From Desulfotomaculaceae bacterium (GTDB taxonomy: Bacteria > Bacillota > Desulfotomaculia > Desulfotomaculales > Pelotomaculaceae), in the NCBI GenBank assembly GCA_028709235.1, contig JAQVXL010000012.1:1-40104 (forward strand): DNA of 40,104 nucleotides, read 5' to 3'. A program made the translations under genes and the position numbers. The notes beneath the pieces are model-generated. The model saw nothing but the letters and a program-made list of their open reading frames with translations, was not told where the DNA came from and ran no database searches. This document shows, piece after piece, positions 7,186 through 16,300 of this stretch (positions within the stretch are counted from its first letter, which is position 1; each line of letters opens with the position of its first letter).

Positions 7186-7716
7186 TTACTCTTTTTTCTT
7201 GTTCCAGAAAGCAATACGGGATATTTTTAGTTTAACCCCACCGGCAAAGTTTTTACCTGCCCTTTTCAGCCTGCGGCCGAGCTTTCTAAAGACCAGCCGG
7301 CAATAGTGAAAGGGGTAGGCAATTACCATGATCACAAAGCGAAAAGGGGTCAGGAGGGCCTTCCATAGATACGATATTACCAGCACAAAATAATGCCACA
7401 GCTTGAAAAGCGCATAAAACTTGATCCTGATCAGGCGGCTCACGGGTTGGCTGAACAAGGAAAAATACAACAGCGCCCCCAAGCCCAGTCCCAGGAAAAC
7501 GTACATCCGCAGTTCTCCCCAGTTAGCCAGGAGCAGCAGCGCCAACACCAGCGCTGTCGTGACCAGCCAGAAGATCAGATCCCCCAGGAGGGCGCCGGTT
7601 CTTTTCAGCTTGAACGCCTGCCTGACTGCCCGGTAATAATCATAACCAAAAGCAGCTATTATTCCGATGCCGATGGTTATAAAAAAAGCGCGCGCCTGGC
7701 TCAGCAGCGGTTCCAA
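7186..7716 (-). CDS. yabQ: YabQ, spore cortex biosynthesis membrane protein
   Basis: A 176-residue membrane protein with helices at about residues 8-27, 45-63, 68-90 and a longer amphipathic, basic C-terminal part. The YabQ features are the N-terminal ARAFFITIGIGIIAAFGYDY-type helix, GDLIFWLVTTALVLAL and GELRMYVFLGLGLGALLY. In Bacillus YabQ sits in the forespore outer membrane and is essential for cortex formation. The start is TTG (7714-7716) with AGGGGGG 8 bases upstream. A terminator-like hairpin lies between yabP and this gene, so yabQ expression may be partly uncoupled from yabP. Confidence 0.85.
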   Translation of the reverse strand: MEPLLSQARAFFITIGIGIIAAFGYDYYRAVRQAFKLKRTGALLGDLIFWLVTTALVLALLLLANWGELRMYVFLGLGLGALLYFSLFSQPVSRLIRIKFYALFKLWHYFVLVISYLWKALLTPFRFVIMVIAYPFHYCRLVFRKLGRRLKRAGKNFAGGVKLKISRIAFWNKKKE

Positions 7717-7733
7717 AAAAAACCCCCCTTGTT

Positions 7734-7756
7734 AAAAAAAAGCGCGTTGACGCGCT
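7734..7756 (-). terminator. terminator-like hairpin between yabP and yabQ
   Basis: On the minus strand AGCGCG-TCAA-CGCGCT (7756-7741) is followed directly by TTTTTTT (7740-7734). This is a compact, canonical intrinsic terminator inside what is otherwise a conserved operon. The yabQ ribosome binding site begins immediately after it. Confidence 0.8.
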
Positions 7757-7775
7757 CTACCTCTATGTTATTTGG

Positions 7776-8048
7776 CTATTTGAACATCCTTTTCAAGATA
7801 CCCTGGCTCACGCCTTTGGCTTTGTTCTCCATATACTGCAAGGAGTTGAAGTACCCTTCCGCGGTCAGACCGCCTGTTTCCTTACTGAGCTGGGTGATAT
7901 GCAGCCCTTCTCCTTTGAGAGCCAGGGTACCCATATTGGTCTCCAGGACTATCTCAGTCTCATTAAAACTATTTACCTGGATAACTCCTTCCATAACCAA
8001 CTGACTGCGCCCGTAAACGGCCACACTGTGTCGCTGCTTCTCCTCCAT
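7776..8048 (-). CDS. yabP: YabP sporulation protein
   Basis: A 90-residue protein of the YabP/YqfC family, with an all-beta core: LVMEGVIQVNSFNETEIVLE, then LALKGEGLHITQLSKETG and the C-terminal AEGYFNSLQY. YabP is made in the mother cell and is needed for normal sporulation in Bacillus; YqfC relatives act near the cortex/coat. I chose the ATG at 8046-8048 because GGGGGGAGTG lies just ahead; the in-frame TTG further upstream lies inside that binding site. It follows the spoIID-like gene by 132 bp and precedes yabQ. High confidence from synteny (rqcP ... yabP, yabQ). Confidence 0.88.
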   Translation of the reverse strand: MEEKQRHSVAVYGRSQLVMEGVIQVNSFNETEIVLETNMGTLALKGEGLHITQLSKETGGLTAEGYFNSLQYMENKAKGVSQGILKRMFK

Positions 8049-8180
8049 GCCGGTCACTCCCCCCAAGCGATCTGTCCTGAATTAATTCATCATATGCCGG
8101 GCAGGTTAAAATATGACAGAAAAAAGCGGTCCCATTTATGAGGCCGCTTCCACTTGATTATTTCTACGGCAATTCCACGA

Positions 8181-9125
8181 TTAATTCCACTGTTTTTGGA
8201 TTTCGATATCCTTAAAATAGAAACTGACGATTTCTTCCGGGGATTTACCCTGTTCCGCCATGCGCCGGGCGCCCCACTGGCACATGCCCACCCCGTGCCC
8301 AAAGCCTTTGCCGGTCAAGACCAGCTGTCCTCCTTCGACCCTGATATCAGAAAGAAGCATTGACCGCACCTTTTCACTGCCCAGGGCCAGCCGCAAAGAA
8401 GGGCCGCTTATTGTGGCCCCACCCAGCTTGATCTGCTGGGCCCGGCCTGAAGGGCCTTTTTCTGCAATAGCCGCTGTGGTGATTGGCCCGGTGTCCTTAC
8501 CGGCTTTGCCCTGCACGGCTGACCGGACCTGGGCCACAGGTATTCTGGCCTCCCAGGCGACGTTCTTCGGGTCGGTTATTGACAGGCAGCCGTCCTCTAC
8601 TCCCGCTTTGATATAGGGGGTGGGCTCTTTGGTGTAGGCCAGGCCCTCTTCCGCAGTAGCCGAGACGCCGCCGTCACAGGCGGAGAACCAGGCGTGAATA
8701 TAGTTGCCCTGGTAAGTGACCACCTCGCCCCGGGTGGATTCCACCGCCTGGCGGACGTTGTCATTAATTTTAGACGGGTCGTAAGCCTGGGATTCCTCGA
8801 TGCTGGTGGATATGTCGGCGCCGTGCAGCTGCTGGACCCGGCCTGATTTTATATTTTCCATTGTAAAGGTCCGGGCTAGAATAGCCTGGGCCGCCAGGGC
8901 GTTAACCGGCCATTTGGTATCCATTTCCGCGGCCACGACTCCTTGCAAGTATTCTTCAATTTTAATATTTTTCTTCTGGCCGGTCTTGTTGTCGTACAGG
9001 GAAATGGTCGGTTCCTCCTGCTTGGGCGGCTGGACTTTCGGCGCCGGTTCTCTGGCGCAGCCCGCGGCGCCTAGCAGTGCAGCCAGACAGATCAAAATTA
9101 TTAACGCGTGTAATCGCCTGAACAC
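8181..9125 (-). CDS. SpoIID/LytB-domain lipoprotein
   Basis: A 314-residue protein with a lipoprotein signal peptide (hydrophobic residues 7-22, lipobox LGAAGC with Cys about 23) and a full SpoIID domain. The signature EEYLQGVVAAEMDTKWPVNA followed by LAAQAILARTF contains the Glu expected for lytic transglycosylase activity, and the C-terminal KGFGHGVGMCQWGARRMAEQ is the family's second hallmark. SpoIID degrades septal peptidoglycan for engulfment; LytB homologues modify wall hydrolases. The GTG start (9123-9125) is fixed by AGGAGGGG 5 bases ahead, which is buried in a hairpin. The position between rqcP and yabP is unusual compared with Bacillus, where spoIID is elsewhere, and this may be a paralogue of the true spoIID. 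Confidence 0.85.
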   Translation of the reverse strand: MFRRLHALIILICLAALLGAAGCAREPAPKVQPPKQEEPTISLYDNKTGQKKNIKIEEYLQGVVAAEMDTKWPVNALAAQAILARTFTMENIKSGRVQQLHGADISTSIEESQAYDPSKINDNVRQAVESTRGEVVTYQGNYIHAWFSACDGGVSATAEEGLAYTKEPTPYIKAGVEDGCLSITDPKNVAWEARIPVAQVRSAVQGKAGKDTGPITTAAIAEKGPSGRAQQIKLGGATISGPSLRLALGSEKVRSMLLSDIRVEGGQLVLTGKGFGHGVGMCQWGARRMAEQGKSPEEIVSFYFKDIEIQKQWN

Positions 9126-9129
9126 AAAA

Positions 9130-9170
9130 TCCCCTCCTGCTTTTTTCTTTTTATTTTTGTCAGGAGGGGA
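9130..9170 (-). promoter_or_regulatory. hairpin masking the spoIID-like ribosome binding site
   Basis: A perfect 10-bp dyad, TCCCCTCCTG with CAGGAGGGGA (plus-strand arms 9130-9139 and 9161-9170), has a 21-base A/U-rich loop. In the minus-strand transcript the 3' arm is the AGGAGGGG ribosome binding site of the spoIID-like gene and the 5' arm starts 5 bases after the rqcP stop codon. Ribosomes ending rqcP would reach the hairpin base, giving a simple way to couple or limit translation. Confidence 0.65.
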
Positions 9171-9175
9171 GTTTA

Positions 9176-9430
9176 TTATGTAGCTATATCTTCAATCATT
9201 CGGTACAGTTCGGCGGCTAACCTGGCCGGCACATTATCTTTTACTGAAACTACTTCCAGCACTATTTTTCTGCTGCCGAAATTAATACCGATAATGTCAC
9301 CTGGTTTAATGTCGGCGCCTGCTTTGGCAGTTCTTCGGTTTACCTCTACTTGCCCGCGGTCACAAATCTCTTTGGCCAGTGTACGTCTTTTAATTACCCG
9401 GGATACCTTTAAAAATTTATCCAGCCGCAA
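9176..9430 (-). CDS. rqcP: RqcP (YabO), S4-domain ribosome quality control factor
   Basis: An 84-residue S4 RNA-binding protein: RLDKFLKVSRVIKRRTLAKE, then GQVEVNRRTAKAGADIKPGD. RqcP works with RqcH on stalled 50S subunits to add C-terminal alanine tails, binding near the tRNA/23S helix 69. The TTG at 9428-9430 is the best start: it gives the family-typical MRLDKF start and has AAAGGGCGGTGG 8 bases ahead, while the GTG four codons upstream lies inside that site. It lies between hup (69 bp) and the spoIID-like gene, as yabO lies between yabN and yabP in Bacillus. Confidence 0.88.
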   Translation of the reverse strand: MRLDKFLKVSRVIKRRTLAKEICDRGQVEVNRRTAKAGADIKPGDIIGINFGSRKIVLEVVSVKDNVPARLAAELYRMIEDIAT

Positions 9431-9499
9431 ATCAGACGCCACCGCCCTTTATATCGGAAAAGATTCCTGCTTTTGCTGTCTGATTGTACTTGGTGCTGA

Positions 9500-9775
9500 T
9501 TACTTAGCCACCGCTTCCCTGAGTGCTTTGCCGGCCTTGAAGACAGGAACTCTGGCCGCGGCAATATTGATTTCTTCACCTGTCTGCGGGTTTCTCCCCT
9601 TGCGTGCTGCTCTCTCTCTGATTTCAAAAGTACCGAAGCCCACCAACTGGACTCTGTCGCCATTCCCTAAAGCCTTGCCAATAGTTTCCAAAACAGCGTT
9701 CACAGCTTTTTCAGAATCTTTTTTGGATAACTCAGCATGCTCGGCAACACTGGAAATTAATTCTGCCTTATTCAT
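9500..9775 (-). CDS. hup: HU-family nucleoid DNA-binding protein
   Basis: A 91-residue HU protein of standard length. It begins [20 protein letters not shown], has the conserved [20 protein letters not shown] and the [12 protein letters not shown] arm that inserts into the DNA minor groove, and ends [14 protein letters not shown] dimers bend and compact DNA. The ATG at 9773-9775 has AAGGAGGGG 6 bases ahead; an upstream extension is not supported. It sits between mazG/yabN and rqcP, 85 bp after mazG, a location seen in several Clostridia but not in Bacillus subtilis. Confidence 0.95.
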   Translation of the reverse strand: MNKAELISSVAEHAELSKKDSEKAVNAVLETIGKALGNGDRVQLVGFGTFEIRERAARKGRNPQTGEEINIAAARVPVFKAGKALREAVAK

Positions 9776-9860
9776 ACGACCCCTCCTTATAATAAAAAGA
9801 AATATTAATCCCATCTATTCGCGAAATTTCTTGTAGATCCTGCCTGGATGCAAATGTTTC

Positions 9861-11471
9861 CTATATTTTTTCTAGTTTTTTTGCATCTTCCCACCATTTG
9901 TCCAGCTCAGAGAGACTGAATGACAATAAATCCCTGCCGGAAAGCCTGGCCATCTTTTCCACATGGTTAAAGCGCCTGGTAAATTTCACGGAGGTTCCTG
10001 TTAAGGCTGATTCTGGTTCAACCCCCAGCAGCCTGGCCAGATTCACTATGGAAAACAGCACGTCCCCCAACTCATCTTCTATTTTAACCGGATCCTCTGT
10101 AATAATTACGGTTTCAAGCTCATTCATCTCCTCACGGACCTTTTCCAGGGCGCCCCGGTAATCCGGCCAGTCAAAGCCGGCGCCCGCGGCCTTTTCCTGC
10201 AGCTTGGCCGCTTTCAGCAGCGCGGGGAAGCATTGGGGCACTCCGGTCAGGATGCTGGCAGGCTTGTCCCCCCCTCTTTCTTCCGCTTTAATCTTTTCCC
10301 AGTTGACCAGGACTTCACTGCTGTCCTGCACGTTAACGCAGCCAAAAACATGGGGATGGCGGCGAATCATTTTTTCAGATATGCCGGCCACAACATTATT
10401 CATGTCAAAATCCTGGTTTTCAGCGGCGATCTGGGCGTGAAATACAATTTGTAGTAGTAAGTCTCCCAATTCTTCACATATTTTATACCTATCCCCTTCA
10501 CCGATGGCTTCTAAAACCTCGTATGTTTCCTCAATCAGGTACCGTCTCAGGCTGCGCTGGTCCTGCTCCCGGTCCCAGGGGCAGCCGTCCGGGCCCCGCA
10601 GCCGCGCCAGGATATCAACCAGCGGGTCCAGGGGATAGCGGCAGGATGGGCCCACAGCTCCGGTAGCCGCGCCTGAAAAAGCGCCTTCATCTTCATCTGT
10701 CTCTTCATCTACCTGTACAACCACCGGCGCCTCTGTTTCGCCAGGATCCATGCCCACGCTGCCCGCCTGGACCCCGGCCCAAGTTTGCTCAACCAGCGCC
10801 GGCACATAAAGGCTGGTGAGGTGATCCAGCCAGGGCAACCGGTCCAGTTCAAAGATCGCTCTGGTTTCGATCCTCTCCTCACCGGGAATGCCGGCGCCTC
10901 TGACAACCGTAACCTGGTGTTCCGGCGGGTAAATGTCCAGCAGCGATAATTTTATATCTGAGGCTGCCAGCCGGCTGTAGACCTGGGTGATAACAGCGGG
11001 CCGGTCGGCCAGGGGCGGTTTTTGGTCCAGGCGGAGGCCGTCAACTATCTGCAGTCCCCCGCTGGGATCAAGCCGGAGCGCCCCAAAGAGCGCGTCCAGG
11101 AAACTGACAGCCGGGAGAATTTCAATATTGATGCCGTTTTTCTCCGCCATGTGGATGATCAGGCGCACAGACTCCTCCGCCACCAGAGGGTGTCCGGGCA
11201 CGGCATACAGGACTGCCCCTTTTTGCGACCGGGCCAGCACCTCGGCGGCGATTCTCTGGTAAACCTTCTGAAAGTCCGGCTCGGCCTCGTAGATATAATC
11301 AAAAGTAGCAAAGGTGATCCCGGCCTGCCGCAGCCATTCTACAACAGGATGGATGCCGGTGCGCAGCAAAACACAGGGGGAGGACTTCAGGGACTCCCAG
11401 GCGCCCAGGGTAATGCCGCCGGGCGTCCCGGGGCCCAGACCGGCGATAGTTATCTTAGCATGAGCAGGCAT
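9861..11471 (-). CDS. mazG: YabN-type fusion: tetrapyrrole methylase-like domain + MazG pyrophosphohydrolase
   Basis: A 536-residue two-domain protein. Residues about 5-220 form a TP-methylase-like domain (IAGLGPGTPGGITLGAWE; LYAVPGHPLVAEESVRL), and residues about 285-530 form a MazG domain pair, with GPDGCPWDREQDQRSL, the metal-binding EETYEVLEAI and EELGDLLLQIVFHAQ, and a second EDELGDVLFSIVNLARLLG. MazG hydrolyses nucleoside triphosphates to monophosphates and pyrophosphate, removing aberrant nucleotides. An acidic Glu/Asp/Ala-rich linker (about 235-280) joins the halves. The ATG at 11469-11471 has AAAGGAG 9 bases ahead. It corresponds to yabN, in the same order as in Bacillus (spoVT then yabN); no yabM homologue lies between. 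Confidence 0.93.
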   Translation of the reverse strand: MPAHAKITIAGLGPGTPGGITLGAWESLKSSPCVLLRTGIHPVVEWLRQAGITFATFDYIYEAEPDFQKVYQRIAAEVLARSQKGAVLYAVPGHPLVAEESVRLIIHMAEKNGINIEILPAVSFLDALFGALRLDPSGGLQIVDGLRLDQKPPLADRPAVITQVYSRLAASDIKLSLLDIYPPEHQVTVVRGAGIPGEERIETRAIFELDRLPWLDHLTSLYVPALVEQTWAGVQAGSVGMDPGETEAPVVVQVDEETDEDEGAFSGAATGAVGPSCRYPLDPLVDILARLRGPDGCPWDREQDQRSLRRYLIEETYEVLEAIGEGDRYKICEELGDLLLQIVFHAQIAAENQDFDMNNVVAGISEKMIRRHPHVFGCVNVQDSSEVLVNWEKIKAEERGGDKPASILTGVPQCFPALLKAAKLQEKAAGAGFDWPDYRGALEKVREEMNELETVIITEDPVKIEDELGDVLFSIVNLARLLGVEPESALTGTSVKFTRRFNHVEKMARLSGRDLLSFSLSELDKWWEDAKKLEKI

Positions 11472-11625
11472 ACCGCATCTCCTTTCATGGGTGCAGCTGA
11501 ATATGGGATATGATACATGTTATCACAATAAAGAAGCTGTGTCCTTTAATACTGTCAATTTTCCCCCGGCAAGGCGTTTATATCCGGCGCGGCAGCTCCT
11601 TAGCAGCGATAACTCCTTTATATAT

Positions 11626-11652
11626 GAAAAAGTGGCCTGTAAGAGGCCACTT
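11626..11652 (-). terminator. intrinsic terminator of spoVT
   Basis: On the minus strand AAGTGGCCT-CTTAC-AGGCCACTT (11652-11630) is followed by a T run (11630-11626). It starts 4 bp after the spoVT stop codon, so spoVT is monocistronic here and mazG must have its own promoter. Confidence 0.9.
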
Positions 11653-11656
11653 AAAG

Positions 11657-12217
11657 TTATTGTTCCATTTGTTTGGCCAGGAAACCGGCGGCGGTCTCGG
11701 CCAGCTTGAGCTCCATTTCACCCATTTGCACTTCAGGTTCTTTTGACGCCAGTATCACTGCTCCAATCGGATCTCCCTCCGAGATAATCGGTGCGATTAC
11801 CTCGGAAGAAAATTTACATTCACCTTCTTCAATGAGCAAACACTCCCAGCAGGAAGCGTTTTCCCCCGGGTTATTGATAATTATAGCCTTGCGGTCTTCC
11901 ATAACTTTTTCAATGGCATTTCCTATCGGCCTATTCAAAAACTCTTTTTTTGGAGCGCCGGAAACAGCGATAATGTTGTCCCGGTCTGCGATACAGGCGA
12001 TATGACCCAGGGCTTCATATAATGAATCGGCGTATTCTTTAGCAAATTCCCCCAGCTCACCGATGGGCGAATATTTTTTTAGGATTACTTCTCCTTCTCT
12101 GTCCACAAAGATTTCCAAGGGATCCCCTTCACGGATTCTGAGTGTTCTCCTGATTTCTTTAGGAATAACAACCCGGCCGAGATCGTCAATACGGCGCACT
12201 ATGCCCGTGGCTTTCAT
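11657..12217 (-). CDS. spoVT: stage V sporulation regulator SpoVT
   Basis: A 186-residue protein of standard SpoVT length. It has an AbrB-type swapped-hairpin DNA-binding domain at residues 1-50 (MKATGIVRRIDDLGRVVIPK, RRTLRIREGDPLEIFVD) and a C-terminal GAF-like domain (about 56-186). SpoVT acts in the forespore as an activator and repressor of SigG-dependent genes. The ATG at 12215-12217 is preceded by AAGGAGGG. A SigG-type promoter lies 52-82 bp upstream and a terminator follows directly, consistent with late forespore, single-gene expression. Order mfd ... spoVT ... mazG is as in Bacillus. Confidence 0.95.
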   Translation of the reverse strand: MKATGIVRRIDDLGRVVIPKEIRRTLRIREGDPLEIFVDREGEVILKKYSPIGELGEFAKEYADSLYEALGHIACIADRDNIIAVSGAPKKEFLNRPIGNAIEKVMEDRKAIIINNPGENASCWECLLIEEGECKFSSEVIAPIISEGDPIGAVILASKEPEVQMGEMELKLAETAAGFLAKQMEQ

Positions 12218-12268
12218 TAATTTACTCTTCCCTCCTTCTGGCTGATTTCACAAAAATATATCTAATGA

Positions 12269-12299
12269 TAGTATATATCCGGAGGGAAAGGGTTATTCA
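12269..12299 (-). promoter_or_regulatory. SigG-type promoter of spoVT
   Basis: On the minus strand -35 TGAATA (12299-12294), an 18-bp spacer, and -10 TATACTA (12275-12269) match the SigG consensus TGmATA / CATACTA with one mismatch. spoVT is SigG-dependent in Bacillus. Confidence 0.7.
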
Positions 12300-12347
12300 T
12301 TTTTTTCCAATCGTACTGAAAGTTTTCCGCTATCTCTTTGATTCTAA

Positions 12348-13334
12348 TTATTGCTCCTGATTTCCTTGATTTTTATCCAGCTTATTTACAATCACGGCCT
12401 TATCCATCGCTTCCTTCATAAACTGGTTGAACTTTTGTTGTTTGGCCTGGTCCCACAGGTGTGTCGCCAGGACTTCCTTAACCTCTGCGAAAGGCTGCTG
12501 CTCCGCCGGTATAATTTTTTCCAGCTTAATCACATGGTAGCCGTAATCAGTTTTCACCGGTTCTGCGGTATATTCCCCCACGGCCAGGGCCGATGCGGCA
12601 GTGTAAAACCCGGGCACTGTGCCCGACTCTGTGGCTGTATAGAGGCCGCCTTCCTCTTTCGTGCCGGTGTCTTCCGATTTTTCTTTGGCCAGCCCGGCAA
12701 AATCCTGGCCCTGATTTAACTGGGCAATCACATCGACAGCCATTTGCCTGGCTTCATCATCAGTGTGCTGTGTGGGCACTTCTTTCGTTCCGTCGTTCAC
12801 GAAAAATAATATATGCCGCACTTCCAGCTGTTCCGGTTGGGTGAACTGAACCGGGTTATCATCATAGTATTTTTTCACATCATCCTCGGAAACAGCGGGG
12901 ACATCTTTAGTCACTTCATCCTGCAGGGCTAAAATATAGGCTACTTCTTCTTCACTCATTTTTGTCTGTTCTAAAAAACTCTTAAAATTGTCCTCTGTGG
13001 GAAACTGCTCTTTCAGCGGCTGGAGTTTTTGCTGAATATCCTCCGCCCCCAATGTTACTAAGTTCCTGGCTTCCTGCAGCACGATCTTCTGCTCGATCAT
13101 CCCGGTCAGGATATCTTTTTGCAGTGAATCCAACAAGGACTGGCCGTTGTCGCCGCTGAAATCCATGCCCTGCTGCTCATACGTTTCTTTCAACTCGTTA
13201 ACTTGCCGGTTAAGCTCGTCCATCGTGATTTTCTCGCCGTTGACTTCCGCAACTACATTCTCGCCGCAGCCGGTAAAAACAAAAACGGTCAGAGCCAGCA
13301 AAGCAATCATTACCAGGCATTTTTTAATTTTCAC
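12348..13334 (-). CDS. prsA: PrsA/SurA-like peptidyl-prolyl isomerase lipoprotein
   Basis: A 328-residue lipoprotein. The signal peptide has its lipobox at VFTGC (Cys about 23); a SurA-N-type helical chaperone region follows (about 27-160), then a parvulin domain (about 165-275) with LEVRHILFFVND, GQDFAGLAKEKSED, GGLYTATESGTVPGF and DYGYHVIKLEKI. Such proteins fold secreted proteins on the outer face of the membrane. The GTG start (13332-13334) has AAAAGGGG 8 bases ahead. It follows mfd by 33 bp and is probably co-transcribed with it. The symbol is by family; other parvulin lipoproteins may exist in the genome. Confidence 0.88.
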   Translation of the reverse strand: MKIKKCLVMIALLALTVFVFTGCGENVVAEVNGEKITMDELNRQVNELKETYEQQGMDFSGDNGQSLLDSLQKDILTGMIEQKIVLQEARNLVTLGAEDIQQKLQPLKEQFPTEDNFKSFLEQTKMSEEEVAYILALQDEVTKDVPAVSEDDVKKYYDDNPVQFTQPEQLEVRHILFFVNDGTKEVPTQHTDDEARQMAVDVIAQLNQGQDFAGLAKEKSEDTGTKEEGGLYTATESGTVPGFYTAASALAVGEYTAEPVKTDYGYHVIKLEKIIPAEQQPFAEVKEVLATHLWDQAKQQKFNQFMKEAMDKAVIVNKLDKNQGNQEQ

Positions 13335-13367
13335 TAATTCATCCCCTTTTAATTAGACATAGACTCA

Positions 13368-16300
13368 TTATAAATTAACTTGGCCGCCTGTGGCAACCTC
13401 CCTGTTTTTATTTTCAGCGCCTGAAGCAGCGCTGCCGCCGGTATCAGCAAGCTTAATTAAAAAACTTTCCAATTGGCTGAGCAGGAACTTGCTGTCAGTG
13501 CGGTCGCCGCTAAAACGGAATTTGATTTCAAAATCATCCCCGTTATTCACAAATTTAATGCGGTTCTGATACTGTCTGCCGGCTGCTACCAGAGCCTCTC
13601 CGGTGAGGGGATGGCCGGGGCCAAAAAGCAGGCGGAACTGCTCCGGCAGAAGGCTGATTGTTTTTATCTGCAAACTGCCGGCCAGGATCCTCACTTTGGC
13701 CACAGCCAGTAAATTCAGCACCGGCGCGGGCAGATCGCCGAAGCGGTCAATCAGTTCATCTGCCAGTTCTGCCAGGTCCCCGGGGGCAACAAGGCCGGCC
13801 AGCCGTTTATATATCTCGACTTTCTGATTGGCGTCGGAAATGTACCGGTCCGGGATATAGGCTTCTACCGGCAGCTCGATGGTGGTTTCCACAACTTTAG
13901 CCGGCGCCTCACCTTTGGCCTCCCTGACCGCCTCTTCCAGAAGCCGGCTGTAAAGGTCGAAGCCCACCGCCGCAATGTGGCCGTGCTGTTCAGCCCCCAG
14001 GATGTTCCCGGCGCCGCGGATCTCCAGATCGCGCATAGCAATCTTAAAACCCGAGCCCAGTTCAGTAAACTCCCGGATCGCTGCCAGCCTTTTTTCAGCA
14101 GACTCGCCCAGAACCCTGTCCTTGCGGAAGGTAAAGTAGGCCTGGGCTAAACGGTTGGAGCGGCCGACCCGGCCCCTGAGTTGGTAAAGCTGGGCCAGGC
14201 CCATCATGCCTGCTTCTTTTACAATCAGGGTATTGACGTTGGGCAGGTCCAGCCCGTTTTCAATGATCGTGGTACTGACCAGCACGTCGTATTCCCTGTT
14301 CATAAAGTCAAGCATGGCCTGTTCCAGTTCTTCTTCTCTCATCTGGCCGTGGGCCATGACAATCCTGGCCTCGGGCACCAGATCATGAACCCAGGCGACC
14401 ACCCGGTCCAGGCCAACCACCCGGTTATAGACGAAAAACACCTGACCGGACCGGCTCATTTCCCGGCGGATCGCTTCTTTGATTAACACCGGGTCTTCCT
14501 CCAGCACAAAGGTCTGCACCGGGTAGCGGTCTTCCGGCGGGGTCTCCAGGATGCTGGTGTCCCTGATGCCCACCAGCGACATATGCAGCGTGCGGGGGAT
14601 GGGCGTGGCGGAAAGGGTCAGGACGTCCACTCCCTGGCGCAGCATTTTCAACTGCTCCTTGTGGGCTACGCCGAAGCGCTGCTCTTCATCGATGATCAAC
14701 AGGCCCAGATCTTTAAAACCCACATCGCCCTGGAGCAGGCGGTGGGTGCCGATAACCACGTCCACCGTGCCCCGGGCCAGCCCCTGCAGCACCAGGCGCT
14801 GCTCCCGGGGGGTGCGGAAACGGCTTAACACCTCAACTTTGACCGGGTAACTGGCCATTCTTTCCAGGCAGGTGTTGTAATGCTGCTGGGCCAGGATGGT
14901 GGTCGGGGCCAATATAGCTACCTGCTTGCCGTCATTAACCGCCTTGAAGGCCGCCCGCAGCGCCACCTCTGTTTTGCCATACCCCACATCACCGCACAGC
15001 AGCCGGTCCATCGGCTTGGGCCGCTCCATATCTGCTTTGATTTCCTCTATGGCCCGCAGCTGGTCCGGAGTTTCCTCATAAGGGAAAGCTTCTTCAAACT
15101 GTTTCTGCCAGACCGTGTCCCGGTTGAATTGATAGCCGATCTGGGTCTCCCTGGCGGCATACAAAGCCAGCAAGTCATTGGCCATTTCCCGCACGGCCTC
15201 CTGGACCTTGCCTTTAGCTCTGGCCCATTCCGTGCCGCCCAGACGGGACAGCCTGGGGGGCTCACCCTCGCCGCCCAGGTATTTCTGGATCATGCCCACC
15301 TGGTCAACCGGCACGTACAGCTTATCTTCCCCGGTATACTTTAAGAGGAGATACTCCTTTTGAATGCCATCTATGGCCAGGGGCACCACCCCCAGATAGC
15401 GTCCAATGCCGTGGTTGACATGAACCACATAGTCGCCGGCTTTCAGATCAACAAAAGGAGCCAGGCGGCCGGCGCCCTTCCACTCTTTCCTGGGCCGCCT
15501 GCGCTGGCCGTAGATATCAGTTTCCGTCACCAGCGCCAACCTGCAGGCGGGCAGTTCGAACCCGCCCGCCAGGCTGCCCGGGGTCACCACCACGTTGCCG
15601 CGGCGCAGGTGACCGGCCAGATCCGCGGCATAAAACGCGTCTATCTTTTCATCCCGCAGGGCTGCCACCAGCTGCTGCTGGCGCTGGCTGCCGGATACCA
15701 GCAGGACCACCGCGCAGCCGGACCGGCGCCAGCGTTGGATTTCCTGGGCCAGCAGGCCGATATTGCCCATGAAACTGGGCATTGCTTTCCCGGGGAAATT
15801 AACAATCTTCTGGGGCTTGATCAATCCCACCCGGCGGGGCAGTAAAGAACTGTAAACTACCCGCCGGTCAGCCAGGGCCATGTTGATCTGGTCCCAGCCG
15901 GCGTTATCCCCGCACTGGGCAGGCAGTAATCTCCCCTGCCCCAGCAAATCTTTGAAAGTTTCGGCTCTTTCCCGCTGCAGGCCATCGACAATATCCCTGA
16001 TCCGGGCCGGTTCGCTTAAAAACACCGGGGCTGCAGCCGGCAGGTAGTCAATTAAGGTTACTATTTCGCTGTAAAAGAAGGGCAGGTAATGCTCAATACC
16101 GCTGAAATATCCGGTAAAATTTTCGATGACCTGGTTGAATTTTTCACTGAGCTGCCGGACCGGCCTGGGATCGCTCAGCTTTTTCAGTTTAGCGGCCTGT
16201 TCATTATATTCTTTTCTCAGGGCCTGCCCGGCCTTTTCCCACCGCTGCTCTCCGGCCACCAGTTCCCTGGCCGGGTACAGGGTAAACCCACGGATATTTT

